64,000 nucleotides of DNA from Sambucus nigra (Eukaryota; Streptophyta; Magnoliopsida; Dipsacales; Adoxaceae), in NCBI GenBank assembly GCA_949130495.1, contig OX422207.1:367929868-367993867 (forward strand), written 5' to 3'. Of the stretch, positions 46,421 to 57,247 are shown in pieces (position 1 is the stretch's first letter; each line of letters opens with the position of its first letter). The notes below the pieces were generated by a model. The model was not told where the DNA came from and searched no databases. It saw nothing but the letters and a program-made list of their open reading frames with translations. Made by a program: the position numbers and the translations under genes.

Positions 46421-47656
46421 TGTAAGGACATATTTTTAATAAGTCCGTCACAATTAATTATGTCATATACCGCTAGAAGTCGTCGAAGGATTGTGAAGAT
46501 TGCATCTACAAAAGACAGATCTGAATTACCAGTTGTCTTCAACATTCAAGCCCAACAATATGAATTTTTGTAAGATATTGTTTTAAAGTTTCATATAAAT
46601 TTCATATTAAGAGTGTTGGGATATTTTGAAAAGGTGTTTTAAAAATCATTTATATAAAAATTGTTTTTATAAATGTTTTTTTAAAAAAAAGGTGTTAACT
46701 GTTTAGAAAAAGAATAGTTTTGAGAAAATTTCATTGGCAGTTAACGTACCTCGGTTTCCATGCCAAGATCGTTCAAGAGAGATCTCAATCTCATTCGAAC
46801 AACAATGGGAATTCACGCGTAGTTGTTCGGATGACATGAGATTTCGTTCGCACGAGATGTCATTCTCGTTCGAGCAAGATGACTTTTAGGCTGACGCGCT
46901 GCTATCTCTTTGACCGACTCAATCTTTTTATAAAAGGGATGTCATGCCTCATTTTTTATGTAGAGAAAAGTTCTCCAAACACTTTAGAGTTTTGGTTTTG
47001 TTTATCTGACAAGAATCTATTTGATAACATCTTTTGGCAGATTGTTTTCTTCTCTCATTTAAGGGTTCAAATAAGTTATGTTTTGTTTACAATTCACAAC
47101 AAATCCCAATTACTTTTATGTGACTTGTTTTGTGGAACCCAAGAACATATTTTTCTTTTGTTCATATTTTGTGAGGAGAGCTCTACAACCGACAGCTGCA
47201 TGCTATTGTGGAGGGAGTCCTTATAAAGTTCACATCTTATGGAGAAGCCATTTTTCTTCTTCATTGCTTCCCGCTTGGAAAGGGAAAATTCCAGCCGTAA
47301 CTTGTGGAGGAGCCATCTTCTTCTTCACTGCTGCCCTCCTGGAAAGGGAAAGTTCCAGTCGAGACATCGGAACCGACACCTGCGGGTATTTCGTATGTCA
47401 CCATATTTCATTATAATCCGTGTAAGCCGTTTTCTTACAAATTATAGTGAAATAAAGGTTTTTCCCCTTTGGGGGATTTTTCCTTAGGCTTGTGTCGCAT
47501 GCTTTGTTTATTTTATGGTTTGACACACGCACACACGCAGTTGAATGATTTGGGGACGATTTATTTTTCTTTAACAATAGACACTAATTAAATAGGTGTG
47601 CCGAATTGGAAACGTGTGAATAAATTTAATCAATTATCACACAGTCGCACTTCTCA
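46421..47656 (+). mobile_element. 5' LTR of the SIRE-like element (1,236 bp)
   Basis: It runs TGTAAGGACATA ... CACTTCTCA. It contains a TTCGAA-like cluster (46,770-46,875), a TATA box TATAAAAG at 46,929-46,936, and a 65-bp duplication in the transcribed part (GGAGAAGCCAT at 47,241 and GGAGGAGCCAT at 47,306). The 3' LTR shows the same order with roughly 90 percent identity by eye. Confidence 0.85.
46929..46936 (+). promoter_or_regulatory. TATA box of the SIRE-like LTR
   Basis: TATAAAAG is preceded by the TTCGAA-like motif array and followed by a leader. It is conserved in the other LTR at 49,751-49,758. Confidence 0.75.
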
Positions 47657-47659
47657 AAT

Positions 47660-47671
47660 TGGTATCAGAGC
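47660..47671 (+). promoter_or_regulatory. Primer binding site of the SIRE-like element
   Basis: TGGTATCAGAGC stands three bases after the 5' LTR end and is complementary to the 3' end of initiator Met tRNA. Confidence 0.9.
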
Positions 47672-49228
47672 AGGTTGCGCTAATTTATCGCGTATTCCTA
47701 TTTTTCACAAAATTGTGTGATATTGATTTTTTTTGAAAAAACTATTTTGTCATACGCTAGTTATGCATTTTGATATATTTTTGCCAGCGTTGTGACATGT
47801 GCTTTTTGTATAGATTTTTGTTATTAAAATTTTTTGAAAATTCCAAAAAGATTTTTGTATTTTGTTTACACCATTTTTGGATGACCGAGTTGCAATATCA
47901 TTCCATTTTTTCATGTGACTATTTGATAGTGTTTTGAGACAATATATCATGTCATCTTTGTGCTTTATAATATTTGGAGTCATTAAGATGTAATTAAGTG
48001 TTATTTCCTACATGTTTGACTCATGTTTCCTTTATTGCACACATGCACGGGTTTGTTTGATTATTGTTCTTGTGTTATCACATGTTGGTTGGGTGATTTC
48101 AGTTCAATCATGTCCTTTAAAACGAACCAAGCGCGATAAATTTTGATAAGGAAATTGTGCATATAAAAACCGTTTTGTGATTTTGTGTGTTTTGTTTGAA
48201 AACGGGGAAGGGTTGCGAAAGTTTCATTTTGCCTTTGCGAATACTAAGCCACCGTTAAATTGGACCTAAAAAATGGAGGAATTTTATTATCCGGGGTCCA
48301 AAGAGGTTTAAAAAGAGCCCAAAAAAATTTAAAGGCAATAAAAAGAAATTCATGCCAAATTATGGTCCATTTAGGTTTTTGCACCAATTCTCCAAAGTTT
48401 GAGAATTTAGATTACCTCTAGAAAGAAAATATATATGGAGGTGTTTGGTTGGACATTTTAAACGGGTTTTCACGTCCTTGAAAATCTTGAAAAAGCGCTT
48501 AATAGTTTTGGACGTTATTGGTGTGGAAATCATTTAGACTTTGATTTGTTGATTTGCATAAGACGATGTCATTTAAATTCAAAAAAAATTTGCACCTAAG
48601 GATTATTTTGTTGTTCATTCGTTAGGAGTACATTATGCATCGTGCACATACGATTGATTGAGTTTATTTACCTATCAAATGTGTTCACAACCATACAGTC
48701 CATTTCCATGACTTGGTTGTTTTAGTTTAAATCCATGGTGTGATTTTTTGTATCCTATTTTTGTATGAAAAATTGAAAATTCAAAAATAGTTTGTGAAAT
48801 TTGTGAGATACTCCTTTGCATTCGCGTAGCTTGATTGTGGTTTACTATGCATTTTATTGTGACACTCCATGTTTTGATTGTTTCTTCTTATCTATCTATT
48901 TGGGGACATCATAAAAAGGGGGAGAAAGAATTATCATGTTATCATGTTATGGGGGAGATTTGATTATTAATGCTTTATTCTTATATGCTTTCAAACTCGA
49001 TCCATCACGAAGGTTTTTTATTTATCTCATATATGTAGGTATGAAAATTGAAGATCATGATGTTTCACACCCTGATGAGAAAAACTTTGAGAGTTTTGAT
49101 GTTGAAGAAAAATTTGAGAACTTGCAAATTTTACCTTTTCAGTTTTGGGATTCATGGGAGGGTAGATTTGTATAGGCATTTTAGTTTTTGATAATTCGGA
49201 TTTTTTATGTATTTACCGGCATAGACAT
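47672..49228 (+). other. Internal region of the SIRE-like element, non-coding
   Basis: This is about 1.56 kb, T- and G-rich, with no domain of gag or pol. The left part resembles an untranslated leader. The right part from about 48,840 resembles the pol-to-LTR spacer of SIRE elements with AAAGGGGGAGAAAG near 48,916. A 79-codon frame (48,936-49,175) contains KIEDHDVSHPDEKNFESFD and is not recognised. Confidence 0.6.
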
Positions 49229-49239
49229 AGGGGGAGATA
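49229..49239 (+). promoter_or_regulatory. Polypurine tract of the SIRE-like element
   Basis: AGGGGGAGATA directly precedes the 3' LTR start TGTAAGGACATA at 49,240. Confidence 0.8.
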
Positions 49240-50329
49240 TGTAAGGACATATTTTTAATAAGTCCCTCACAATTAATTATGTCGTATACTGGTACAAGTC
49301 GTCGAAGAATTGTGAAGATTGCATCTACAAAAGACGTATCCGAATTACCAGTTGTCTTCAACATTCAATCCCAACAATATGAATTTTGGTAAGATATTGT
49401 TTTAAAGTTTCATATACATTTCATATTAAGAGTGTTGGGATATTTTTAAAAGGTGTTTTAAAAAATGTTTATATAAACATTATTTTTATAAATGTTTGTT
49501 TTTTAAAAAAAAGGTGTTAACTGCTTAGAAAAAGAATAGTTTTGAGAAAATTTCATTGGCAGTTAACGTACCTCAGATTTGACGCTAAGGTCGTTCAAGC
49601 AAGATGCCAATCTCGTTCGAACGACAATAGGAAATCGCGCGTAGTCGTTCGGACGACACGCGATCTCGTCCGCGCGAGATGTCATTCTCGTTCGAGCGAG
49701 ATGACTTTTAGGCTGACATGCTGCTATCTCTTTGACCGACTCAATCTTTTTATAAAAGGGATATCAGGCCTCGTTTTTTGTGTAGAGAAGAGTTTTCCAA
49801 ACACTTTAGAGTTTTGGTTTTGTTTATCAACCCAGAATCTATTTGATAACATCTTTTGACAGATTGTTTTCTTCTCTCATTTAAGGGTTCAAATGATTTC
49901 TGTTCTGTTTACAATTCACAACAAATCCCAATTATTTTTATGTGAATTGTTTTGTGGAACCCAAGAACATATTTTTCTTTTTTTCATACTTTGTAGGGAG
50001 AGATATACAACCGACAGCTGCATGCTATTGTGGAGGGAGTCCTTATAAAGTTCACATCTTGTGGAGAAGCCATTTTACTTCTTCATTGCTGCCCTCCTGG
50101 AAAGGTAAAATTCCTTCCATAACTTATGGAGGAGCGGTCTTCTTCTTCATTGCGGCCCTCCTAGAAAGGGAAAGTTTAAGCCGAGACATCGGAACCGACA
50201 CCTGTGGGTATTTCGTATGTCAACCTATTTCATTGTAATCCGTGTAAGCCGTTTTCTTACAAATTATAGTGAAATAAAAGGTTTTTCCCCTTTGGGGGAT
50301 TTTTCCTTAAACTTGTGTCGCATGCTTTA
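49240..50329 (+). mobile_element. 3' LTR of the SIRE-like element, truncated
   Basis: It matches the 5' LTR from TGTAAGG up to TGTCGCATGCTTT at 50,329 and then breaks off, lacking about 150 bp. The adjoining sequence belongs to the LTR of the neighbouring chromovirus, which is also incomplete at this side. Confidence 0.82.
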
Positions 50330-51207
50330 TATGATCACCAGATGAATAAGAAGCATGATAGGTATGAACAGTTTATCATGAATGATGAAGATGATAATCT
50401 GACAACATAATGTTAAGCATAAGAAACAATTTAAATGATTATAACTTTCGTTTAATTAAGCGAGAAAATATAATTTGACCTCATTAATTAAAAGTCTCCA
50501 TCATTATTCATCATTTCATTTCAATTTTCATTTCTTAACAGGAATATAAGTACCATCATATGCACTTAGGGCATTTCACATATTTCAAGTCCCACTTGAG
50601 TTCAGAATGGTTATATTCTTATACATATAACGATTCTAAGACCGCCCCTCCGAGTTTCCCCACTGGGCGCGCCCCTAAATGACTATCATCATCCAGGTCC
50701 TATCAAACAAGACAACCTGGGCACGTAACGCACGTTCGGAAGTGGCCATATACCTGCGAGTGAGTCATAACCACACTCGGAATTACCTCACTAGAGCAGA
50801 ATAAAACATATAAAAATCCCGTATATGGCCGAGGACTATAGTCTCCCTGCGTTCATTAGTCAGGGGACATCACTTTTGTGCGAGCTTACCTTATTATAGC
50901 ATTTAGAGAGGTGTGTTTAAGTAAATTAACATTTACCATTGAAATCTCATTTTCGTTTCCATCATCCATATGTACGTTTCATTTTATTCGAAACCATCAT
51001 CATTGAATATTCTCATTAATATTCATCATATTTTAAGTCCCGAATTATTCTCCAAGTGATCACAATAATTGTACAAGTCCCAAGGTTTTATATACCTCCA
51101 GTGAGCCCCTAAAGTCTCCAAGTATGGGCTTACAACCCCTAAACTCTTAATAATGTGCTAAAGGGAAGAAATGCCCTAACCTCAAATTGGTACCCCTCAG
51201 AAACAAG

Positions 51208-51243
<36 letters not shown>
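51208..51243. repeat. Poly-C tract, 36 bases
   Basis: There is an uninterrupted run of 36 C inside the chromovirus LTR, between CAGAAACAAG and TCCTTTAACC. On the transcribed strand it is poly-G. The exact length may not be reliable. Confidence 0.85.
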
Positions 51244-51246
<3 letters not shown>

Positions 51247-51398
51247 TTTAACCCATTCCTAATGTAGGGTAATGACTTAACTAAACTAAAAATCTAGGAC
51301 TCTAAGTTTACTTCATACAAGAAGGTTTCTGCGTCCTAAACCTTAAGAAAAGGAGTAGAAAGTGAGTTAGAAAAATAACTAAAAAACAACCTAATTCC

Positions 51399-51594
51399 GA
51401 ATCGATTCGCCCTGGGGCCGAATCGATTCGCCCCAGGCAGCGAATCGATTCGCCTAAAAGCGAATCGATTCGGATGAAAAATCCAACCTTCTACTTTGGT
51501 TGAATCGATTCGGCCTTAACCCGAATCGATTCAGGTTTGCAGACCTGTAAACTGCCCCTTGGGAGAATCGATTCGGACATAGACGAATCGATTC
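51399..51594. repeat. Phased array of eight GAATCGATTC palindromes
   Basis: Perfect 10-bp palindromes start at 51,399, 51,420, 51,442, 51,462, 51,502, 51,523, 51,565 and 51,585. The steps are 21, 22, 20, 40, 21, 42 and 20 bp, all close to one or two times 20.5 bp. Spacers between them differ, so this is a motif array and not a plain tandem repeat. It lies in the transcribed part of the LTR. Confidence 0.95.
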
Positions 51595-52454
51595 GACCCT
51601 GCGAATTTTCCAAGTTTGGCTATGGAGTCTTGGACTCCTAAATTTCCCCAACTCCAATCAACCCAAACCAAGATCATTTATTTCCACCAACTGATTATTA
51701 ATGCATCAGACAATAATGGTTTACACCAATACCCATCCAAATCAACCTCCAAGGATTCAAAACCCATAAATCCATAAAAACCCAAACTTTGTTAAACCAT
51801 AACTAATCCACAACTATCAATACTAATTATTCATCTTAAATCACATAGTAGCAAGTAGAAAACTTGCCTGGGTGTAGTAATCTCAGACTTTTGGAAGGTG
51901 AATGCAAGATCAAAACTCCAATCTTCAATTTCTTCCTTTCTCCTCTTTTTCTCCAAAGTTCTCTTCCTCTCTCTTTCTCTCTAGGTTAACAGATTCACTA
52001 AGAGAAATAAATGAAAGGCAAGACAAATCGTGGCTTATGTCTAAGATTCCAAACTTATATGATTAATACCGCAATAAAATGACTCGCAACTACACATTTA
52101 AGCTATAACCAGTCAAAAGTGCCCGAAACATCAAAATACAATAGGGCACTTATTCCGACTATCTCGCACATTTCGGGACTAACTATGCCCTCCAAATTAT
52201 CATTTGGAAATTTTATAACTCATTTCAAGTTCCAGTTTCATTTTAAACCATAATGTCGTTTTAAATCTTATGACTAAATAAAACACAACATGGTGACATT
52301 TACTTACACATAAGGTAAATATGCAACATTTTAGTAAATATTAACTTTTATCTTCATTAAACTAATACTTACTCCACATTCCAACATTTTATATATAATT
52401 ACTTCACATAGTAAATATATATAAAATAGGTTCTCAAAAGCGAGGGTTGTTACA

Positions 52455-52467
52455 TACTCCCCCCCTT
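52455..52467 (-). promoter_or_regulatory. Polypurine tract of the chromovirus
   Basis: The minus strand reads AAGGGGGGGAGTA immediately before the LTR start TGTAACAACCC. Confidence 0.8.
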
Positions 52468-52484
52468 ATGAGGGAATTTTTCCC

Positions 52485-53640
52485 CTAAAATTCAGGCATA
52501 CCTTGAATAAAGAGATGCGGATACTTTTCCCGCATATCATCCTCGCGTCCCCATGTTGATTCCTTAGCGTTGTGATGACTCTATTGGACTCGCACCAAGG
52601 ACACCACTCGAGACCTCAACCTACGCTCCCCATGCTTTAAAATAGCAACCGGTTGTTCTTCATGTGAAATGTCAGGTTGCAAGTCAATATCCTCGAAAGG
52701 GATATGCCAAAGGGAACCTTCGCACCTTTTATACTTCTTCAAGGAGGAGACATGGAACACATCATGAATTTGTTGTAAAGGTTCCGGTAAGGCAAGTTGA
52801 TACGCCACTGGACCCACTTTAGTAATAATGGGAAAAGTTCTAACAAAATGCGGCGCAAGCTTTCCTTTCTTCCCGAAACATTTTATACCTTTCATTGGTG
52901 ACACTTGCACCAAGACTTGGTCCCCAATCTCCAACTCCACGTGCCTTCTATTTGCATCGGCATAACTATTTTGGCAGTCTTGAGCTATCCGAATGTGATT
53001 CCGAATGATTTCAATCTTAGAAGAAGTATCTTGGATCATCTCAGGTCCAAGGAATTTATTATCCCTCATTTCCAACCAGCACGTGGGTGATCTACAAGGC
53101 CGGCCATAAAGTTCTTCATAGGGCACCATTCAAATAGTAAATTGGTACGAGTTGTTATAATCAAACTCGACCAAAGGGAGATATTGTTCCCAACCACCCT
53201 TGAAATCAAGCATACACATACGAAGCATATCCTCCAACATTTGGTTAACTCTTTCAGTCTGGCCATATGTTTGAGGATGATAAGAAGTGCTTAACTTCAA
53301 TTCGGTCCCCATAGCCTCTTGGAAACTTTGCCAAAAGTGGGAAACAAAGATATTGTCTCGATCAGAAACAATATTTAAGGGCATCCCATGGAGTCTGACA
53401 ATCTCTGCGATGAATAATCATGCATAGCGGGCAGTGTCACAGTCGGTATGCCAAGGTAGGAAGTGTGCCGACTTAGTTAAGCGGTCGACAATCACCCAAA
53501 TAGAATCCCAACCACTCTGTGACCTTGGCAAGCCTATAATAAAGTCAATCGATATGCTCTCCCACTTCCACACTGGAATCTCCAACGGTTGCAACAATCA
53601 TGTCGGTCGCTGATGATCTATCTTGACCAATTGACAAGTA
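52485..53640 (-). pseudogene. Integrase with C-terminal chromodomain, chromovirus
   Basis: The integrase core reads [13 protein letters not shown] near 53,560, IVSDRDNIFVSHFWQSF at 53,370 and STSYHPQTYGQTERVNQ near 53,280, so the D-D-E residues are visible. After a TGA at 53,130-53,132 the same frame goes on with MVPYEELYGRPCRSP, LAPHFVRTFPIITKVGPVAY and DVFHVSSLKKY. The chromodomain follows (PVAILKHGERRLRSR, VSLVRVQ). A TAG at 52,581-52,583 replaces the usual Trp (V-Q-W), and SHHNAKESTWGREDDM continues in frame to a TAG at 52,485. A chromodomain would direct integration to particular chromatin. Few lesions are present, so the copy is rather young. Confidence 0.88.
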
Positions 53641-54705
53641 GTGCATTGGGATACGAACTCAGAAATATCATGCTTCAAGCCTGACCACCAATAATGATGG
53701 TGCATGTCTTGATACATCTTGTCCCCACCAGGATGTACTATAAATTTAGACCCATGAGATTCTGCCATCACCACCCATCTCAAATCCCCCTCCTTCGGGA
53801 CAGTGAGTCTCCCGTGAAAATGTAATCCACCCTCTGAACTTATCGAGTAGGATTCTGCTCCCTCGGACAGCAATTGGCGTATATGGTCATGATAACCTTT
53901 ATCTCTTCCTTGGGCTTTTACAAACCTTGCCGCAATTATAGGCGTTACAGTCATCACTGACATGAACGCCCTAGCGACCGCATCCTCCTGATTGAGCTTT
54001 TTCCATTTAGCTTTACATACATCAGCTAACTCTCCATCGGGCTTTCTACTCAACGCATCCGCTACTATGTTCGCCTTGCTCGGATGATAGTGGATATAAA
54101 ATTCATAGTCTTTCACAAACTCCAACCATCGGCGTTGCCGCATATTTAAGTCTTTTGGTGAAAACAAATATTGCAGTGATTTATGGTCCGTGAAAAGACT
54201 AATTTTCTCCCCTACGAGATAATGCCTCCAAATCTTCAAGGCAAAGACAACTGCGGCAAGTTCTAAGTCATGCACCGGATAATTTCTTTCATGGGGTTTT
54301 AGCTTGCGGGAAGAATAAACAATAGACCATCGCTCTTATTGAAGTACACATCCTAATCCTTATAGAGATGCATCGGTGAAGACTAGATATTCCAACCACG
54401 GCTTTGGCAATGCAAGGACTGGAGCCGAGATCAACCTATCTTTGAGTTCGTCAAACGCAGCCTGACAAGAGTTATCCCAAACAAATCTCACCCTTTTCCG
54501 GGTCAAATTTATCAAAGGGCGAGCGATTTTAGAGAAACCCTGGATAAACTGACGATAATAACCCGCCAAACCCAGAAAACTACGAATCTCGGTAGGTGTC
54601 GAGGGCTGACCCCACTCCTTCACTGCAACCATCTTTCTTGAATCCACCGATATACCTTGGGATGTCACAATATGTCCCAAAAATTATACCTCCTGCAACC
54701 AAAAG
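53598..54705 (-). pseudogene. RNase H and integrase zinc-binding region, chromovirus
   Basis: The connection region reads MGHIVTSQGISVDSRKM, then EIRSFLGLAGYYRQFI and FVFTDASL-like sequence (54,680-54,363). After one frame interruption RNase H continues with HDLELAAVVFALKIWRHYL, FTDHKSLQYLF and ANIVADALSR (54,275-54,040). The integrase zinc-binding part is near 53,760-53,630 (ESHGSKFIVHPGGDKMYQDM, then CTTCQLVK) and keeps its H-H-C-C residues. Stops near 54,360 and 53,598 separate the open parts. Confidence 0.88.
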
Positions 54706-54707
54706 CT

Positions 54708-55170
54708 TCACTTCTTGAACTTAGCATACAATTGGTGATCCCTCAACCTTTGTAGGACCAACCTCAAATGAATAGCATGATTAGATTTCGTTCGATAATA
54801 GACTAAGATGTCATCGATGAATAAAATAACAAATTGGTCTAGGAAGTCCCGAAATACCCTATTCATGAGATCCATAAATATGGCGGGGGCATTGGTTAGT
54901 CCAAAGGGAATAACCAAAAATTCATAGGATCCATATCTCGTCAGAAAAGCGGTCTTGGATACATCCTGCTCCCGTATCCTCAACTGGTGGTACCCCATCC
55001 TCAAATCGATTTTAGAGAAGTACGAAGCTCCCCTAAGTTGATCAAACAAGTCATCGATACGAGGCAAAGGGTATTTATTCCGGATGGTGACTTTATTCAA
55101 CTCTCTGTAGTCAACACATAACCGAGGAGAACCGTCCGTTTTTCTTCACAAACAACACCAGAGCACCTCA
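54708..55170 (-). pseudogene. Reverse transcriptase, chromovirus
   Basis: On the minus strand RT reads [67 protein letters not shown] and the active site I-L-F-I-D-D-I-L-V at about 54,810. All catalytic aspartates are present. The frame is open from 55,100 to 54,708. The upstream part runs in another frame through K-T-D-G-S-P-R. This is the best conserved domain of the window. Confidence 0.9.
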
Positions 55171-55964
55171 TGGCGACGTACTTTGCCTAATGAATCCCTG
55201 CTCCAACAACTGCTAAATTTGACCTCTTAACTCCCTCATTTCCACAGGAGCCATGCGATATGGAGCGCTTGTAACCGGTCTCATTCTTGGCACTAAATCG
55301 ATCACAAACTCAATCTCCCGACTCGGAGGCAAACCCGGTATTTCCCGGAAAACATCCTCAAAATCTCAAACAATCGGAATAGAATCCAAGGGAATAAATA
55401 CATCCCGAGAAGTCTCCTCTATGATACAATACAAATAAGTATTAGTACCTCCTTGTCAACGAGGCATAACTACCAAGAACATTTCTTGTCCCGGAACGGC
55501 AAAGACTATACTCTTCCCGTAACAATTTACTATCGCATGATAGTTCACTAGCCAATCCATACCCAATATCACATCATACCCGACCATGTCTAGGACGAGA
55601 AAATAGGCCTCAAAGCACAAATTACCAAGAGTAATTTCTATTTGTTTACAAACAAAGAAAATTAGCTAGTGAAAGTACTATCAGCAGATTTTATCAACTC
55701 CGTAGTCTGAGCAATTTTTTTAGAAATGAATGAATGTGTCGCACCCATATCAAACAAAATGCGAACCATGTGTCCCTAAATAATTAACTTACCCTCTATC
55801 ACTGACGGCGCTAGCGGAGCAGGAGGATGCATAGCATTCTGGATATGATAAACTCTCCCATATTGTAGCTGACCCTACTGTGGAGGAACAACGGGATTTG
55901 GTGCCTGTGGAGGAAATTGAACATGTGGCTGCTAAGGGACTCTAGGAAGCTGACCCCCAATCAA
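55171..55964 (-). pseudogene. Protease region, chromovirus
   Basis: The piece near 55,770-55,720 reads VRILFDMGATHSFISK. This is the retropepsin site L-F-D-x-G-A-T-H-S-F-I-S with the catalytic Asp kept. The flanking regions carry many stops and frameshifts. They correspond to the gag-protease linker (rich in P, Q and V near 55,900) and to the protease-RT linker. Confidence 0.75.
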
Positions 55965-57067
55965 CTAAGGACACTCCTTCTTGTAATGACCCACCTCTCC
56001 GCATTGGAAACACCGTCCCGCCACATTCTCCACATTTCGGCCCGGATTATTTCTAAAATGGTTGACACCTTGGCCCGGATGGCCCCTAACCCGTTGACCA
56101 CCCCGACCTGTTTGTTGTTGTGGAACACCCTGACCATGCCGATTATTATTTCCACCAAAATTAAACCCACTAGAACGTTTCCTTTTTGATAAGTCCCTTT
56201 CCTGGGGATCCCTTTCTTTCTGCTTGTTACCCAAAGTTTGGAACGGGGGAAAGGCTCCACCTCCAGTCCCACTACCCCGAGGCCTTCCTGCTTGTCCCAC
56301 TACTGTAGCTTTCTTGCCGCTCTGCATATATAACCGATGCTCTTGGCAATGAAGCAATGTTGCATTCATTACCTCACTAAAAGTTTGCAAGGCTGGATTA
56401 CCCAGCAAATGTTGTCGGATCCTCCAGTTCAAACCTCCCATAAACTTAAAAGCCTTCCTCTCTTCCGGAGTCACCTCATCTGGTACAAAACTTGCTAATC
56501 GGGTGAATGCCTCTTCATATTCCGCCACGGATCTCTCACCTTGCATTATATCCTGGAGCCTCCTTCTTATCTCCCTTTTAACTGTGGGAGGAAAGTACTT
56601 TTGGTTAAATAAGACCCAGAAATCAATGATCGTTATGGTATCTTTCTGTTCTGGTGTAGTCATCGACTCCCACCATTGTAACGCGGACCAATAAGTTTAA
56701 AAGTAGCAAGGACTTATTTCTTCTCCTCACTAAATTCCATCATTCGTAGATGGCGTTGCATGTCCTTCTTCCATTGATTTGCTATAATAACGTCATAACC
56801 TCCATCAAATTCTGGGGGATGGACCTTTAAAAAGGACTCTCTAACTCTCTCCCACGAAGAAGGTCCCGTAGGAGCTTGTGGATCCTGCGCTCATTGTTGA
56901 GCTTGTGTCATTTGCTGGGCCACTGTGGTCATAGCCGCATTAACTGCTTGGGCCACGATATTTGCTACATCAGCAGCATTTATGGTTCCTTATGGTGGCG
57001 GTGGAGGACCAACATCTTCCTCTACAACTCTATTACGTCTCGTTGGGCGACCTCTCTTAGAAGGCAT
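55965..57067 (-). pseudogene. gag of the chromovirus with zinc knuckle
   Basis: An ATG at 57,067 (MPSKRGRPTRRNRVVEED) begins gag about 180 bp after the primer site. Stops at 56,990, 56,891 and 56,714, plus a one-base frameshift just before QWWESMTTP (near 56,675), break the first part. From 56,663 a 232-codon frame is open, with FNQKYFPPTVKREIRRRLQD, EYEEAFTRLASFVPDEV, FKFMGGLNWRIRQHLLGNP, a G/Q/R-rich basic linker and the CCHC knuckle CFQCGEVGHYKKEC at 56,020-55,980. This layout is standard for chromovirus gag. It forms the particle and binds element RNA. Confidence 0.9.
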
Positions 57068-57233
57068 CTGAGATAAAGAAATAATATAGTTAGAATACTA
57101 TTCAAAATAATCTATCTTGCAGAAGATCGCAAATTGAAGTAACAAAGTAGTCCTAACATTAGGCTCTATATCAAAAAATGCTACGGTAGAACGTGATAAG
57201 TCTGCATAGATCCTAAAGACTCTAGAACCTGAT

Positions 57234-57245
57234 GCTCTGATACCA
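57234..57245 (-). promoter_or_regulatory. Primer binding site of the chromovirus
   Basis: The minus strand reads TGGTATCAGAGC two bases after the LTR-type end GGGTTGTCACA at 57,248. It is the initiator-Met tRNA primer site. Confidence 0.88.
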
Positions 57246-57247
57246 TC

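Larger units (their letters stand above)
46421..50329 (+). mobile_element. Non-autonomous Ty1/copia element, SIRE/Maximus-like, without gag-pol
   Basis: Two related direct LTRs (46,421-47,656 and 49,240-50,329) flank a 1.58-kb internal region. The region starts with an initiator-Met primer site (47,660-47,671) and ends with a polypurine tract (AGGGGGAGATA, 49,229-49,239). No gag, protease, integrase or RT can be read inside. The internal phrase ACATCATAAAAAGGGGGAGA near 48,906 is characteristic of the region after pol in SIRE/Maximus elements, which suggests a deletion derivative of that lineage. The short frame at 48,936-49,175 is acidic and not recognised. The element would need proteins from an intact relative. 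Confidence 0.78.
50330..52454 (-). mobile_element. 3' LTR of the chromovirus (Tekay-like), truncated at its end
   Basis: On the minus strand it starts TGTAACAACCCTCGC at 52,454, right after the polypurine tract. It contains a TATA-like CATATAAG near 52,057, a GA-rich leader (AGAGAGAAAGAGAGAGGAAG near 51,980), the GAATCGATTC array (51,399-51,594) and a 36-base C run (51,208-51,243). The expected terminal ...TTGTNACA is missing, because the sequence meets the SIRE-like LTR at 50,330. Confidence 0.7.

Noticed and set aside
46879..47487. Overlapping plus-strand frames with Cys/Phe-rich peptides, repeated at 49,542-50,238
   Set aside because: They sit in the R-U5 parts of the paired LTRs; similarity between the two copies reflects LTR identity and not protein conservation.
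51454..51657. Minus-strand frame with repeated R-x-x-S-x-R/NRF phrases
   Set aside because: The repeats come from the GAATCGATTC array, and the frame lies inside an LTR.
55917..56189. Plus-strand frame of 90 codons opposite gag
   Set aside because: The minus strand encodes clear gag with a CCHC knuckle; this frame is its complement.
47660..57245. tRNA gene fragments at TGGTATCAGAGC sites
   Set aside because: These are primer binding sites next to LTR ends; no cloverleaf or A/B box is present. No tRNA or rRNA gene was recognised anywhere in the window.
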